From NCBI GenBank assembly GCA_012799155.1, contig JAAZLV010000035.1, positions 1-9,981 on the forward strand: DNA of 9,981 nt, read 5' to 3'. A model generated the notes under the pieces. It saw nothing but the letters and a program-made list of their open reading frames with translations, was not told where the DNA came from and ran no database searches. Source of the stretch: Bacteroidales bacterium. GTDB lineage: Bacteria; Bacteroidota; Bacteroidia; Bacteroidales; Dysgonomonadaceae. Positions 1-7,018 of this stretch are shown here, in pieces (positions within the stretch are counted from its first letter, which is position 1; every line of letters begins with the position of its first letter). The position numbers were made by a program, and so were the translations under genes.

Positions 1-759
1 AACATCGTTGACAATCCTGAAGCATTGCAGGCTTTTCTGGCAGACTTCCGCGAACTGGAAGGAAGGAAGGTGCTTGTACACGGCGGGGGGGTGCTGGCCT
101 CAAAGATGGCCCGACAGCTGGGCATCGAGACAAAGATGGTGGAAGGCAGGCGGATCACAGATGAGGAAACGATAAGAGTGGTGACAATGGTATATGCCGG
201 TTGGATCAACAAGAGCATCGTTGCTCGACTGCAACAGGTTGGCTGCAATGCCCTTGGTCTCTCAGGTGCCGATGCCAATGCGATCCCATCGGTACGTCGT
301 TCACCTGTACCAATCGATTTTGGATTCGTAGGTGATCCCGATCCGGTGAGGATCAACGCTCCCTTTATTGCGCAACTCGTTGACAATGGTATCGTTCCTG
401 TATTCTGTGCCATCACGCACGATGGCCAGGGCTCACTGCTAAACACCAACGCCGACACCATCGCTTACTCGGTGGCCACTGCCCTTTCGGCACATTTTGA
501 AACCACCCTCTTTTACTGTTTTGAAAAAGAGGGGGTATTGAGGGATGTCAATGATCCAACAAGCCTGATTCCAACAATGAGACAGGATGAGTGTGACGCA
601 CTGAAACAACAGGGCATCATTGCAGACGGCATGATACCCAAACTGGACAACTCTTTCCGTGCAATCAGTCAGGGAGTATCGAAGGTGATGATCCTGCATG
701 CAAAAAATCTGCTTTCAGGAAAAGGCACCCTTTTAACAGGATCACAATCAAAGGAATAA
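1..759 (+). CDS. argB: Acetylglutamate (or succinylglutamate) kinase, 5' end outside window
   Basis: This is the second enzyme of arginine synthesis in the cytoplasm; it phosphorylates the gamma-carboxylate of N-acyl-glutamate with ATP. The reading frame is open from base 1, so the true start lies upstream; a TTG at 25 is only an internal Leu codon. About ten N-terminal residues, including the family's early Lys-Gly-Gly, are missing. Visible in the 252-residue fragment are the glycine loop HGGG (27-30), GLSGAD (86-91), the NTNAD motif (148-152) that supplies Asn and Asp ligands, and DGMIPKL (209-215) with the nucleotide-side Lys. These are hallmarks of the amino-acid kinase fold, and the expected full length of about 260 fits ArgB. 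It is followed 45 nt later by an M20 deacylase and then argH. In Bacteroides the orthologous enzyme is reported to act on N-succinylglutamate; the sequence alone does not settle acetyl versus succinyl. Confidence 0.95.
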   Translation, partial: NIVDNPEALQAFLADFRELEGRKVLVHGGGVLASKMARQLGIETKMVEGRRITDEETIRVVTMVYAGWINKSIVARLQQVGCNALGLSGADANAIPSVRRSPVPIDFGFVGDPDPVRINAPFIAQLVDNGIVPVFCAITHDGQGSLLNTNADTIAYSVATALSAHFETTLFYCFEKEGVLRDVNDPTSLIPTMRQDECDALKQQGIIADGMIPKLDNSFRAISQGVSKVMILHAKNLLSGKGTLLTGSQSKE

Positions 760-804
760 ACGGCATTATCATTCATCTTCATTCAATCTGACTCGATCCA
801 TCCA

Positions 805-1875
805 ATGAACAGTACTCCATATATGGCCAACGAGCTCCTGAGAAAACTGGTATCAATCAGCTCTTTTTCTGGAAAGGAAGCTGAACGGGCAGAATTTCTG
901 TCAAGTTATTTTACTGAACGAGGCATCACGGTAGAACGGTATGAGAACAATCTGGTTATGAGAAACCGGTATACCGATCACTCAAAGCCTACCTTGATGC
1001 TCAACTCCCACATCGACACAGTACAACCTGCCTCAGGTTACAGCTTCGATCCCTTCAACCCACCGCTCTCCGACACCCATATCTACGGATTGGGCAGCAA
1101 CGATGCCGGTGCCAGTGTGGTGGCAATGATCATGACCTTCCTTCACTTTGTAGAGAAACCACTTCCCATTAACATAATATTGGCTCTAACGGCGGAGGAG
1201 GAGAACTCGGGACCTGTCGGAATGCGCTATCTATGGCAACAACTCGGTCAAGAGGTCGATATGGCGATTATTGGTGAACCCACTGGAATGAGAGCCGCGA
1301 TCGCGGAAAGAGGGCTGCTGGTGATTGATGGCGAAGCAAAGGGTGTGAGCGGACACGCCGCCCGCGAAGAGGGAATAAATGCACTCTACATCGCAATGGA
1401 TGATATCGCCACCCTTCGTTCGGTCAGATTTGACCGGATCTCCCCCACGATGGGTTCTGTAAAGCTGACGGTGACACAGATCCAGGCAGGAACACAGCAC
1501 AACGTGGTGCCCGACCATTGTCGTTTTGTGGTAGACATACGCCCCACGGAGCAGTACAGCAACAGCGATATTATGGAGATATTGCAACCAATGGTGAAGA
1601 GCAAGCTGACAGCGCGTTCATTGACAAATCAAAGCTCTGCCACCCCAGCGAATCATCTTCTGATGCAGTGTGTGGAAAAGATGGGTATCGAGAGCTACAC
1701 CTCTCCGACCACCTCCGACTGGATGCGCATCACCTGTCCGGCAGTGAAGATGGGTCCAGGTGAGTCGGCACGTTCCCACCAAGCCGATGAGTATGTACTG
1801 ACAGCCGAACTGGAACAGGGTATCAATGGATACATTGCATTCATCGCACAACTTGCAAATTTCAGCGACAAATGA
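805..1875 (+). CDS. argE: M20-family N-acyl-ornithine/N-acyl-citrulline deacylase (ArgE-like)
   Basis: This is a zinc-dependent M20 amidohydrolase of 356 residues. Metal ligands and catalytic residues can be placed by motif: His69 and Asp71 in HIDT, bridging Asp100 in GLGSNDAG, the Glu131-Glu132 pair (base and ligand) in LTAEEENSG, Glu158 in IGEPTG, and His325 in the C-terminal GESARSHQADE. The dimerisation domain sits roughly at 165-280, with SGHAA at 182-186 and the HNVVPD turn at 232-237. Position between argB and argH points to removal of the acyl blocking group in arginine synthesis. In Bacteroidota the carbamoyltransferase step is often done on N-succinylornithine, so the true substrate may be N-succinyl- or N-acetyl-citrulline rather than acetylornithine. 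M20 relatives such as DapE and ArgE are hard to tell apart, so the symbol rests mainly on context. The ATG at 805 has no Shine-Dalgarno, as usual in this phylum. Confidence 0.85.
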   Translation: MNSTPYMANELLRKLVSISSFSGKEAERAEFLSSYFTERGITVERYENNLVMRNRYTDHSKPTLMLNSHIDTVQPASGYSFDPFNPPLSDTHIYGLGSNDAGASVVAMIMTFLHFVEKPLPINIILALTAEEENSGPVGMRYLWQQLGQEVDMAIIGEPTGMRAAIAERGLLVIDGEAKGVSGHAAREEGINALYIAMDDIATLRSVRFDRISPTMGSVKLTVTQIQAGTQHNVVPDHCRFVVDIRPTEQYSNSDIMEILQPMVKSKLTARSLTNQSSATPANHLLMQCVEKMGIESYTSPTTSDWMRITCPAVKMGPGESARSHQADEYVLTAELEQGINGYIAFIAQLANFSDK

Positions 1876-1942
1876 TTTGCAATAAGCAGCGATAACTAAA
1901 AAAATTAAAGCATTCTGCATTCAGCATAAAAAAGATACAATT

Positions 1943-3238
1943 ATGGCAAAAATATGGGACAAGGGCTTTGATGCCAACAAACAGGTAGAAGCCTTCACTG
2001 TAGGCAACGACAGAGAACTTGACTTGAGGCTCGCAAAACATGATATCAAGGGATCAATGGCTCATATCCGCATGCTTGCTGCCATCGGACTGCTGGATGC
2101 AGATGAGGAGATTGTACTCCGCAGGGAGTTGGAAGTAATTCTTAGTGAGGTAGAGAAAGGCAGCTTTCAACTGGATGATGATGCCGAGGATATCCACTCA
2201 CAGGTGGAAGCGATGCTCACCAAACGACTCGGAGAAATGGGCAAGAAAATCCATTCCGGGCGTTCTCGTAACGACCAGGTGCTGCTGGACATCAAGCTTT
2301 ACCTAAAGGAAGAGATCCGGCAGATCAAAGAGGAGATGCTGCAGCTATTCGACCTGCTGCAGTCGCTCAGCGAGAGACACAGGGAGGTGTTACTACCTGG
2401 ATACACACACCTTCAAATTGCCATGCCCTCCTCCTTCGGACTCTGGTTCGGAGCCTATGCCGAGACCCTGGTGGATGACATGCATTCACTGGCAGCTGCC
2501 TGGAGAGTCGCCGACCAAAACCCACTGGGTTCAGCTGCAGGTTATGGTAGCTCCTTCCCTATCGATAGAGAGATGACTACCCGGGAGCTGGGTTTCTCCA
2601 CCATGGCATACAATGTGATTGCCGCACAAATGGGCAGGGGCAAGAGCGAACGTATCCTGGCCCAGGCGATGGCCAACATTGCCTCCACCCTTAACCGCCT
2701 GGCGGCTGACAACTGTCTCTTTCTCTCCGGAAATTTCGGCTTCATCTCCTACCCCTCCGAATTGACCACCGGATCCAGCATCATGCCGCACAAGAAGAAC
2801 CCAGATGTATGGGAGTTAATCAGGGGGCACAGCAATCGTCTGCAGAGCCTTCCCAATGAGATCACCCTGATGACCACAAACTTGCAGCATGGTTATCACC
2901 GTGATTACCAGCTATTAAAGGAGATCCTCTTCCCTGCAATTGAAACTTTGCACCGCCTCTTGCAGATGACCCGATTCATGTTGGAGCACATTGCAGTAAA
3001 CAGGGAAATTCTTGATGACAACAAATATGACTATCTTTTCACAGTAGAGGAAGTGAACCAACGCGTTCTGCAGGGAATCCCTTTCAGGGAAGCATATAAA
3101 GAGGTTGGCCGTGAAGTTGAAGAGGGCACCTTCCATGCACGGAAAGAGGTGCACCACACACATGCCGGTAGCATCGGCAATCTCTGCACGGAAGAGATCA
3201 GAAAAAAAATGGAAATGGCTTCACATCCAATCCAATAA
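1943..3238 (+). CDS. argH: Argininosuccinate lyase
   Basis: This enzyme splits argininosuccinate into arginine and fumarate, the last step of arginine synthesis. The 431-residue protein belongs to the fumarase/aspartase superfamily, and the conserved blocks are intact: HSGRSRNDQV (104-113), GYTHLQIAMP (153-162) with the conserved His155, NPLGSAAGYG (193-202), and the signature loop GSSIMPHKKNPD (277-288) with the serine pair 278-279 that supplies the catalytic base. The loop has His283 where many relatives have Gln. It is somewhat shorter than the usual 450-470 residues, mainly because the C-terminus is short. It lies 67 nt after the argE-like gene on the same strand and probably shares its transcript; no separate promoter was recognised in the gap. 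The ATG at 1943 follows an A-rich stretch without Shine-Dalgarno. It is convergent with the secreted-protein gene. Confidence 0.96.
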   Translation: MAKIWDKGFDANKQVEAFTVGNDRELDLRLAKHDIKGSMAHIRMLAAIGLLDADEEIVLRRELEVILSEVEKGSFQLDDDAEDIHSQVEAMLTKRLGEMGKKIHSGRSRNDQVLLDIKLYLKEEIRQIKEEMLQLFDLLQSLSERHREVLLPGYTHLQIAMPSSFGLWFGAYAETLVDDMHSLAAAWRVADQNPLGSAAGYGSSFPIDREMTTRELGFSTMAYNVIAAQMGRGKSERILAQAMANIASTLNRLAADNCLFLSGNFGFISYPSELTTGSSIMPHKKNPDVWELIRGHSNRLQSLPNEITLMTTNLQHGYHRDYQLLKEILFPAIETLHRLLQMTRFMLEHIAVNREILDDNKYDYLFTVEEVNQRVLQGIPFREAYKEVGREVEEGTFHARKEVHHTHAGSIGNLCTEEIRKKMEMASHPIQ

Positions 3239-3268
3239 AAGGATGGAATCGTTTTAACAATTCCATCC
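3237..3268 (-). terminator. Hairpin terminator for the secreted-protein gene, between convergent genes
   Basis: GGATGGAAT (3241-3249) pairs perfectly with ATTCCATCC (3260-3268) across a 10-nt loop. Read on the minus strand, the stem is followed directly by TTTT (complement of 3240-3237), giving an intrinsic terminator 25 nt after the stop codon of the minus-strand gene. On the plus strand no T-run follows, so it would stop argH transcripts only weakly if at all. The T-tract overlaps the argH stop codon. Confidence 0.7.
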
Positions 3269-3292
3269 CCATTATCTGATCGATAGAAAAGA

Positions 3293-3907
3293 TTAGTGCT
3301 GGTGGGCGCCGCCTCCAACCAGAAGATCGTGCACAGCTTCTACACTATGGGTGTAGTCCACATATGCATTCACAAACTGACGACCCTCTTCCACTGAGTT
3401 GTCCTTCACTTCATACAGAGCGGCTGTTTTATCAAATTTCTCCTGTAACTGCCCATTAATGTGCTTGTTTAATGCTGTCAGCAGAGATGCGAAATCACCT
3501 GTATTCAATGCTTTATCACTCATAACCGTGATGTGTGCCGTTGTTCCGGCAGGTTTCAATCCGGTAAAAGAAGCACCTTCCATTTCACGATGCAGACGGA
3601 TGAATGTTTCATAGAAATGCTTCTTCACGATTTCATATATCTCCTTGTCTCCGTTTCTCAAGCTGTATGTTTTGTGAAACAAAGCAACTACCTCTGCTTC
3701 CATATCAGTGTTGATCCATTTTAATATCAGATCGACATTGTTGGTTTCCAGTGCTTTTGCAGCGTCCAGCAGAGCAGGTCCGTCAAATGAATCACAATGA
3801 GCCGAAGCAGGCTGAATGTTTACAAAAGAGAAAACAGCTATCAGCGATAAAATGAATGCTGATTTGTAGAGATTGTTCTTTAAATTCAATTTTCTTGTTT
3901 TCATCAT
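3293..3907 (-). CDS. Secreted histidine-rich protein, DUF6448-like
   Basis: I recognise this as resembling the family annotated DUF6448; its function is not known to me. The 204-residue protein starts with a clear signal peptide: a basic n-region (1-16), a hydrophobic core at about 17-30, and the cleavage motif ASA|HC after residue 36. The mature protein of about 168 residues would therefore begin with His37-Cys38-Asp39, followed by the DGPALLDAAKALE block and a motif GLKPAGT at 116-122. It is mostly helical by appearance. Ten histidines lie in the predicted mature chain (37, 78, 97, 106, 125, 149, 187, 193, 202, 204), and the tail ends GGGAHQH. There is no lipobox, so a soluble periplasmic protein is likely. 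The two leading ATG codons (3907 and 3904) are both possible starts. It is divergent from a Crp/Fnr-type regulator, which may control it. Metal binding is an inference from the histidines. Confidence 0.8.
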   Translation of the reverse strand: MMKTRKLNLKNNLYKSAFILSLIAVFSFVNIQPASAHCDSFDGPALLDAAKALETNNVDLILKWINTDMEAEVVALFHKTYSLRNGDKEIYEIVKKHFYETFIRLHREMEGASFTGLKPAGTTAHITVMSDKALNTGDFASLLTALNKHINGQLQEKFDKTAALYEVKDNSVEEGRQFVNAYVDYTHSVEAVHDLLVGGGAHQH

Positions 3908-3965
3908 GCTTATTTTTTAATTGTTTGGTTTTGTTGTCGGGTTTTACTAATTTCGATTACTGTTA

Positions 3966-3973
3966 CAAAGATA
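3966..3973 (-). promoter_or_regulatory. Bacteroidota -7 promoter element for the secreted-protein gene
   Basis: Read on the minus strand, 3973-3966 is TATCTTTG, an exact match to TAnnTTTG. The inferred transcript start is near 3961-3962, giving a leader of about 55 nt. No TTTG is found at the expected -33 distance, which is consistent with an activator-dependent promoter. It lies just downstream of the palindrome at 3995-4010. Confidence 0.7.
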
Positions 3974-3991
3974 TGCCCCCAACACCCCGAT

Positions 3992-4013
3992 AATTGTCAC
4001 CCGGGAGACACTT
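3992..4013. promoter_or_regulatory. Candidate Crp/Fnr-family operator palindrome
   Basis: The core TGTCACCCGGGAGACA (3995-4010) is symmetric at 14 of 16 positions, and it is extended by AA at 3992-3993 and TT at 4012-4013. The layout AA-n-TGTnA-N6-TnACA-n-TT of Crp-type sites is largely kept: both TGT/ACA and AA/TT pairs are present, but the right half has G where T of the TnACA motif would be. It is centred at 4002.5, about 41 bp upstream of the inferred minus-strand transcript start. The neighbouring regulator at 4091 is the obvious candidate ligand; this is inference. Confidence 0.55.
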
Positions 4014-4070
4014 CCTGTTTTTTCGAAACATTTAACAATATAACAACATCTCAATTCATTATCAGCCGTT

Positions 4071-4078
4071 TAACTTTA
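4071..4078 (+). promoter_or_regulatory. Possible weak -7 element for the Crp/Fnr-type gene
   Basis: TAACTTTA matches TAnnTTTG except for the last base and lies 12 nt before the ATG at 4091, which would leave a leader of only some 8-10 nt. No TTTG is present at the expected -33 distance. It is the best candidate in the gap but weak. Confidence 0.3.
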
Positions 4079-4090
4079 TAGCCATTATTT

Positions 4091-4876
4091 ATGGAAGACA
4101 GCGAACAGACTCATGAAGAACAACAGGCGCACTCACACAGCCATCTGCACCATCTGTTGGAAAACCAGATACCCCCAGAACAAGGTTACGACGCATTATC
4201 ACACACTGCTCATCGTCATGATTATGAATTATCTTATTGTCCCTTGTTCAGGGGAATGTCACAGAAGGAGCATGACCAGTTTCTCGACAGGAATGTAAAA
4301 GAGGTACTTACCTACAAGAAAGGAGAGACAATTGTACTTCAGGGGGATCCCATTCATTGGGTTATGCTGCTTGTAAAAGGGAGTGTGAGTACGGAAATGA
4401 TCACCATGGAAGGAAATGTATTGAATATCGATATTCTGGAAGCGGTGATTCCACTTGCACCAGCATTTATTTACGGTTCAAAAAAAAGTTACCCTGTAGA
4501 TGTGATTGCAGCAGAACCTTGTGTCTTCCTGAAAATATCAAAGGAAGCCTGGCTAGACGAGATGGCGGAAAACAGACAGTTACTGACCAATTTTCTAACG
4601 ATGAATGCAGACCTCACCTTATTCCTGACCAACAAATTGCAGATGATCTCACTGAAAAGTCTGAGGAAAAAGCTGGCTACTTTCTTCCTCGAAAAAACAA
4701 CATTGGAAAATAATACATTTAATCTAAAACGTTCCCGCACACAACTGGCTGAGTATTTCGGGGTACAACGTCAATCGCTTGCTAGATCGCTGAAGGAGAT
4801 GGAGAATGATGGCATTATCCAGCTGAGAGGACGTATAATAAAAGTGCTCGACCGAAGCAGACTTATCAGGGAATAA
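4091..4876 (+). CDS. Crp/Fnr-family transcription regulator with His-rich N-terminal extension
   Basis: This 261-residue DNA-binding regulator has the usual two domains: a cyclic-nucleotide-binding-like beta-barrel at about 57-155 (with the KKGETIVLQGDP turn at 76-87) and a C-terminal winged helix-turn-helix at about 190-255, with TQLAEYFGVQRQSLARSL (217-234) as the recognition region. Crp/Fnr proteins are commonly about 220-235 residues. The excess is an N-terminal extension of about 45 residues carrying nine histidines (8, 14, 16, 18, 20, 21, 38, 41, 43), including HSHSHLHH at 14-21. Only Cys50 and Cys144 are present, so an Fnr-type [4Fe-4S] cluster is not expected; the effector is unknown. 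The next in-frame Met is residue 56, inside the conserved start of the barrel, so the extension cannot be dismissed by choosing that start. It is divergent from the secreted His-rich protein and 122 nt upstream of pta on the same strand. It may regulate the secreted-protein gene, itself or the acetate operon. Confidence 0.88.
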   Translation: MEDSEQTHEEQQAHSHSHLHHLLENQIPPEQGYDALSHTAHRHDYELSYCPLFRGMSQKEHDQFLDRNVKEVLTYKKGETIVLQGDPIHWVMLLVKGSVSTEMITMEGNVLNIDILEAVIPLAPAFIYGSKKSYPVDVIAAEPCVFLKISKEAWLDEMAENRQLLTNFLTMNADLTLFLTNKLQMISLKSLRKKLATFFLEKTTLENNTFNLKRSRTQLAEYFGVQRQSLARSLKEMENDGIIQLRGRIIKVLDRSRLIRE

Positions 4877-4922
4877 ACAGGATTTCACTGCCATTTTGTT
4901 ACCTGATTCGCGCAATTTTTTG

Positions 4923-4930
4923 TACTTTTG
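4923..4930 (+). promoter_or_regulatory. Bacteroidota -7 promoter element for the pta operon
   Basis: TACTTTTG is an exact TAnnTTTG match in the gap between the regulator and pta. The nearest TTTG upstream (4895-4898) is 24 nt away, longer than the optimal spacing. The inferred start near 4934 would give a leader of about 65 nt. No Crp-like palindrome was found here. Confidence 0.6.
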
Positions 4931-4998
4931 CGGTGAATACATTTTATAATGAAATTGTATCCTGATCATTATTGGAAAACCATAATACTAGATAAAGA

Positions 4999-6012
4999 AT
5001 GAACTTACTTGACAGTCTTGTCGACAGGGCAAAAGCAAACAAACAACGCATTGTTTTGCCCGAGGGGACAGAGGATCGAACGCTTACAGCTGCCAATCAA
5101 TTGATCCGTGACGGTGTAGCAGAAATTATCCTGCTTGGAAATCCGGGAGAAATTGAGGAACGGGTTAAAAAGCTCGGACTTGACGATGTATACAGAGCCA
5201 CGATCATAGATCCGAAGAATCACGAAAAAAAAGATATTTACGCGAACCTGTTGCTTGAACTACGCAAAAAAAGAGGAATGACACCTGATCAGGCCGCAGC
5301 GTTGGTTGAAGAACCACTCTATCTGGCATGCCTGATGATCAAGAACGGTGATGCTAACGGAGAGATTGCCGGTGCACAGAACACCACGGGTGACGTGTTG
5401 CGCCCCGCGCTCCAGATCATCAAGACATCACCTGGTGTGAAAGTGGTATCAGGTGCATTTATCATGTTCACAAAGACACCACAGTACGGCGAAAACGGCA
5501 CCTTGATTTTTGCCGACTGTGCTGTGATGCCCAATCCTACTGCAGAAGAGCTGGCTTCCATTGCTGTTGCCTCGGCACAGACAGCCAGGAGTCTGGTGGG
5601 TGTGGAACCAAGGGTAGCCATGCTTAGCTTCTCCACCAAGGGTAGTGCTGAGCATGAGATGATAGACAAGGTACGGGAGGCCACCCGTCTTGCTAAAGAG
5701 ATGAATCCAGCCCTGCTAATCGATGGAGAGCTGCAGGCCGATGCAGCACTTGTACCTTCTGTAGGCTCTAGCAAAGCTCCTGGCAGCGACATCGCCGGCC
5801 GCGCCAATGTACTGGTCTTCCCCACCCTCGAAGCAGGCAACATTGGATACAAATTGGTACAACGACTAGGCAATGCCGAGGCAGTAGGTCCGGTGCTACA
5901 GGGAATGGCAGCTCCCGTGAATGACCTGTCAAGAGGTTGCTCAGTAAATGACATCTACAACATGGTGGTGATCACGGCCAACCAGGCTATTGGTTTAAAA
6001 CAAAACAGCTAA
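4999..6012 (+). CDS. pta: Phosphate acetyltransferase (short, single-domain type)
   Basis: This cytoplasmic enzyme interconverts acetyl-CoA plus phosphate and acetyl phosphate plus CoA; with acetate kinase it yields ATP from acetyl-CoA. The 337-residue length is that of the compact Pta class without the regulatory N-terminal domains of the long E. coli type. The N-terminal block RIVLPEGTEDRTLTAA (17-32) is typical of Pta, as are GAQNTTGDVLRPALQIIKT (124-142) and the C-terminal SDIAGRANVLVFPTLEAGNIGYK region. Phosphotransbutyrylases are related and of roughly 300 residues; the Pta-like N-terminus and the acetate-type kinase downstream favour acetyl specificity. It is the first gene of a three-gene operon, 11 nt before the next start, with a promoter element at 4923. 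The ATG at 4999 has no Shine-Dalgarno. Confidence 0.93.
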   Translation: MNLLDSLVDRAKANKQRIVLPEGTEDRTLTAANQLIRDGVAEIILLGNPGEIEERVKKLGLDDVYRATIIDPKNHEKKDIYANLLLELRKKRGMTPDQAAALVEEPLYLACLMIKNGDANGEIAGAQNTTGDVLRPALQIIKTSPGVKVVSGAFIMFTKTPQYGENGTLIFADCAVMPNPTAEELASIAVASAQTARSLVGVEPRVAMLSFSTKGSAEHEMIDKVREATRLAKEMNPALLIDGELQADAALVPSVGSSKAPGSDIAGRANVLVFPTLEAGNIGYKLVQRLGNAEAVGPVLQGMAAPVNDLSRGCSVNDIYNMVVITANQAIGLKQNS

Positions 6013-6023
6013 GCAGAGCAGTT

Positions 6024-7004
6024 ATGAGTGAAATGATTATAGAACCTATTGACAAATATGGACTCACCATTTCAGCTGAGAATCGACACAAGCCGTTGTT
6101 CTCTAAAATTGGGGTCGTAGGTGCCGGGAAAGAGGGTAGAAACATTATCAACATGACTTCCACAGCCGGCATGGAGGTGGTGTTCCTGGATGAGTCGCTG
6201 GAACGGATCGACTTCGTGATGGGGGAACTGGAGAAGGTGATGAACCAGAAGATAACCGGTTGGGGACTCACCCAGTCGGAGAAGAAAGTGATCATGAACC
6301 GCATTACTCCCACCCTCGAGTACGAAGATTTTGCAGGGTGCGACCTTGTGATTGAATGTACCCGCTACACCGAGAGCGGTAGACGAAGCACACCCCTACG
6401 TAAAAATATCTTCAAGAAGCTGGAGGAGATCCTGGATGAGGATGCCATCATTGCCACGAACGGCTCCACCATCATTATCAGTGAGCTGGCATCCGAACTG
6501 GAACACAAGGAACGATGCGTGAGCCTTTACTTCCCGGTATCGCATCCCGATGCCCGCATCCTGGAAATCGTAAGCGGCATGTACACTTCCGAAGAGGTGT
6601 ACCAGAAGATGGAGATCTTTGCAAGGCTGATCAACTACAAACCTCACCGCATCAACGAGAGCAATGGGAACGTCAGTCTCCGGATGGTGGCCACCATGCT
6701 CAACGAGGCATGTCAGATACTACTTGAGCGTGTAACATCGCTTGAAGACATCGAAGAGACTTTCACCATCATCTACGGACAGCGATACGGCATCTTCCGC
6801 CTGGCCGACATCATCGGTATTGAGCGACTGGTCACACTGATGGAAGCGATGTTCAACGATTTCGGAGAGAAACATTACAAGCCCAATCCACTGTTGTGGA
6901 AGCTGTATCGTTCCAATCAGTTGGGAGTACGCACCGGCAAGGGTTTTTATGTCTACGATGAAAACGGAGAGCCGCTTTCACCCAACAAGTCTCTCTACAA
7001 TTAA
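6024..7004 (+). CDS. Divergent 3-hydroxyacyl-CoA dehydrogenase-like protein
   Basis: This 326-residue protein has the fold signature of 3-hydroxyacyl-CoA dehydrogenases: a Rossmann NAD-binding loop IGVVGAGKEG (29-38), an acidic VFLDES (53-58) after the second strand, LVIECTRYTE (108-117), and the C-terminal substrate domain with MLNEA (225-229) and GVRTGKGFYVYDENG (301-315). About 27 residues precede the Rossmann strand, more than in typical 3-hydroxybutyryl-CoA dehydrogenases. By eye alignment, the catalytic block H-F-F-N-P...L-V-E appears here as YFPVSHPDARILE (169-181): Glu181 is kept but Tyr169 replaces the catalytic His, and the Asn-Arg of the later PGFxxNR motif appears as Leu-Arg (219-220). 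It may have altered chemistry or a non-catalytic role; a 3-hydroxybutyryl-CoA dehydrogenase function should not be assumed. It sits 11 nt after pta and 14 nt before ackA, so it is co-transcribed with the acetate pathway. Confidence 0.8.
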   Translation: MSEMIIEPIDKYGLTISAENRHKPLFSKIGVVGAGKEGRNIINMTSTAGMEVVFLDESLERIDFVMGELEKVMNQKITGWGLTQSEKKVIMNRITPTLEYEDFAGCDLVIECTRYTESGRRSTPLRKNIFKKLEEILDEDAIIATNGSTIIISELASELEHKERCVSLYFPVSHPDARILEIVSGMYTSEEVYQKMEIFARLINYKPHRINESNGNVSLRMVATMLNEACQILLERVTSLEDIEETFTIIYGQRYGIFRLADIIGIERLVTLMEAMFNDFGEKHYKPNPLLWKLYRSNQLGVRTGKGFYVYDENGEPLSPNKSLYN

Positions 7005-7018
7005 AAGCAAAAAAAGAA

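Noticed and set aside
1876..1942. Repeated GCATTC/AGCAT words in the argE-argH gap
   Set aside because: They are short, imperfect and AT-rich, with no promoter or hairpin arrangement; likely chance.
4877..4998. Possible Crp-like operator in front of pta
   Set aside because: No TGTnA-N6-TnACA-type dyad resembling the 3995-4010 palindrome was found, so direct control of the acetate operon by the adjacent regulator is not supported by sequence.
5319..5954. Minus-strand open frame of 211 codons inside pta
   Set aside because: It is fully antisense to a clear pta gene, has low-complexity Ser/Ala/Pro composition typical of a shadow frame, and no family motif.
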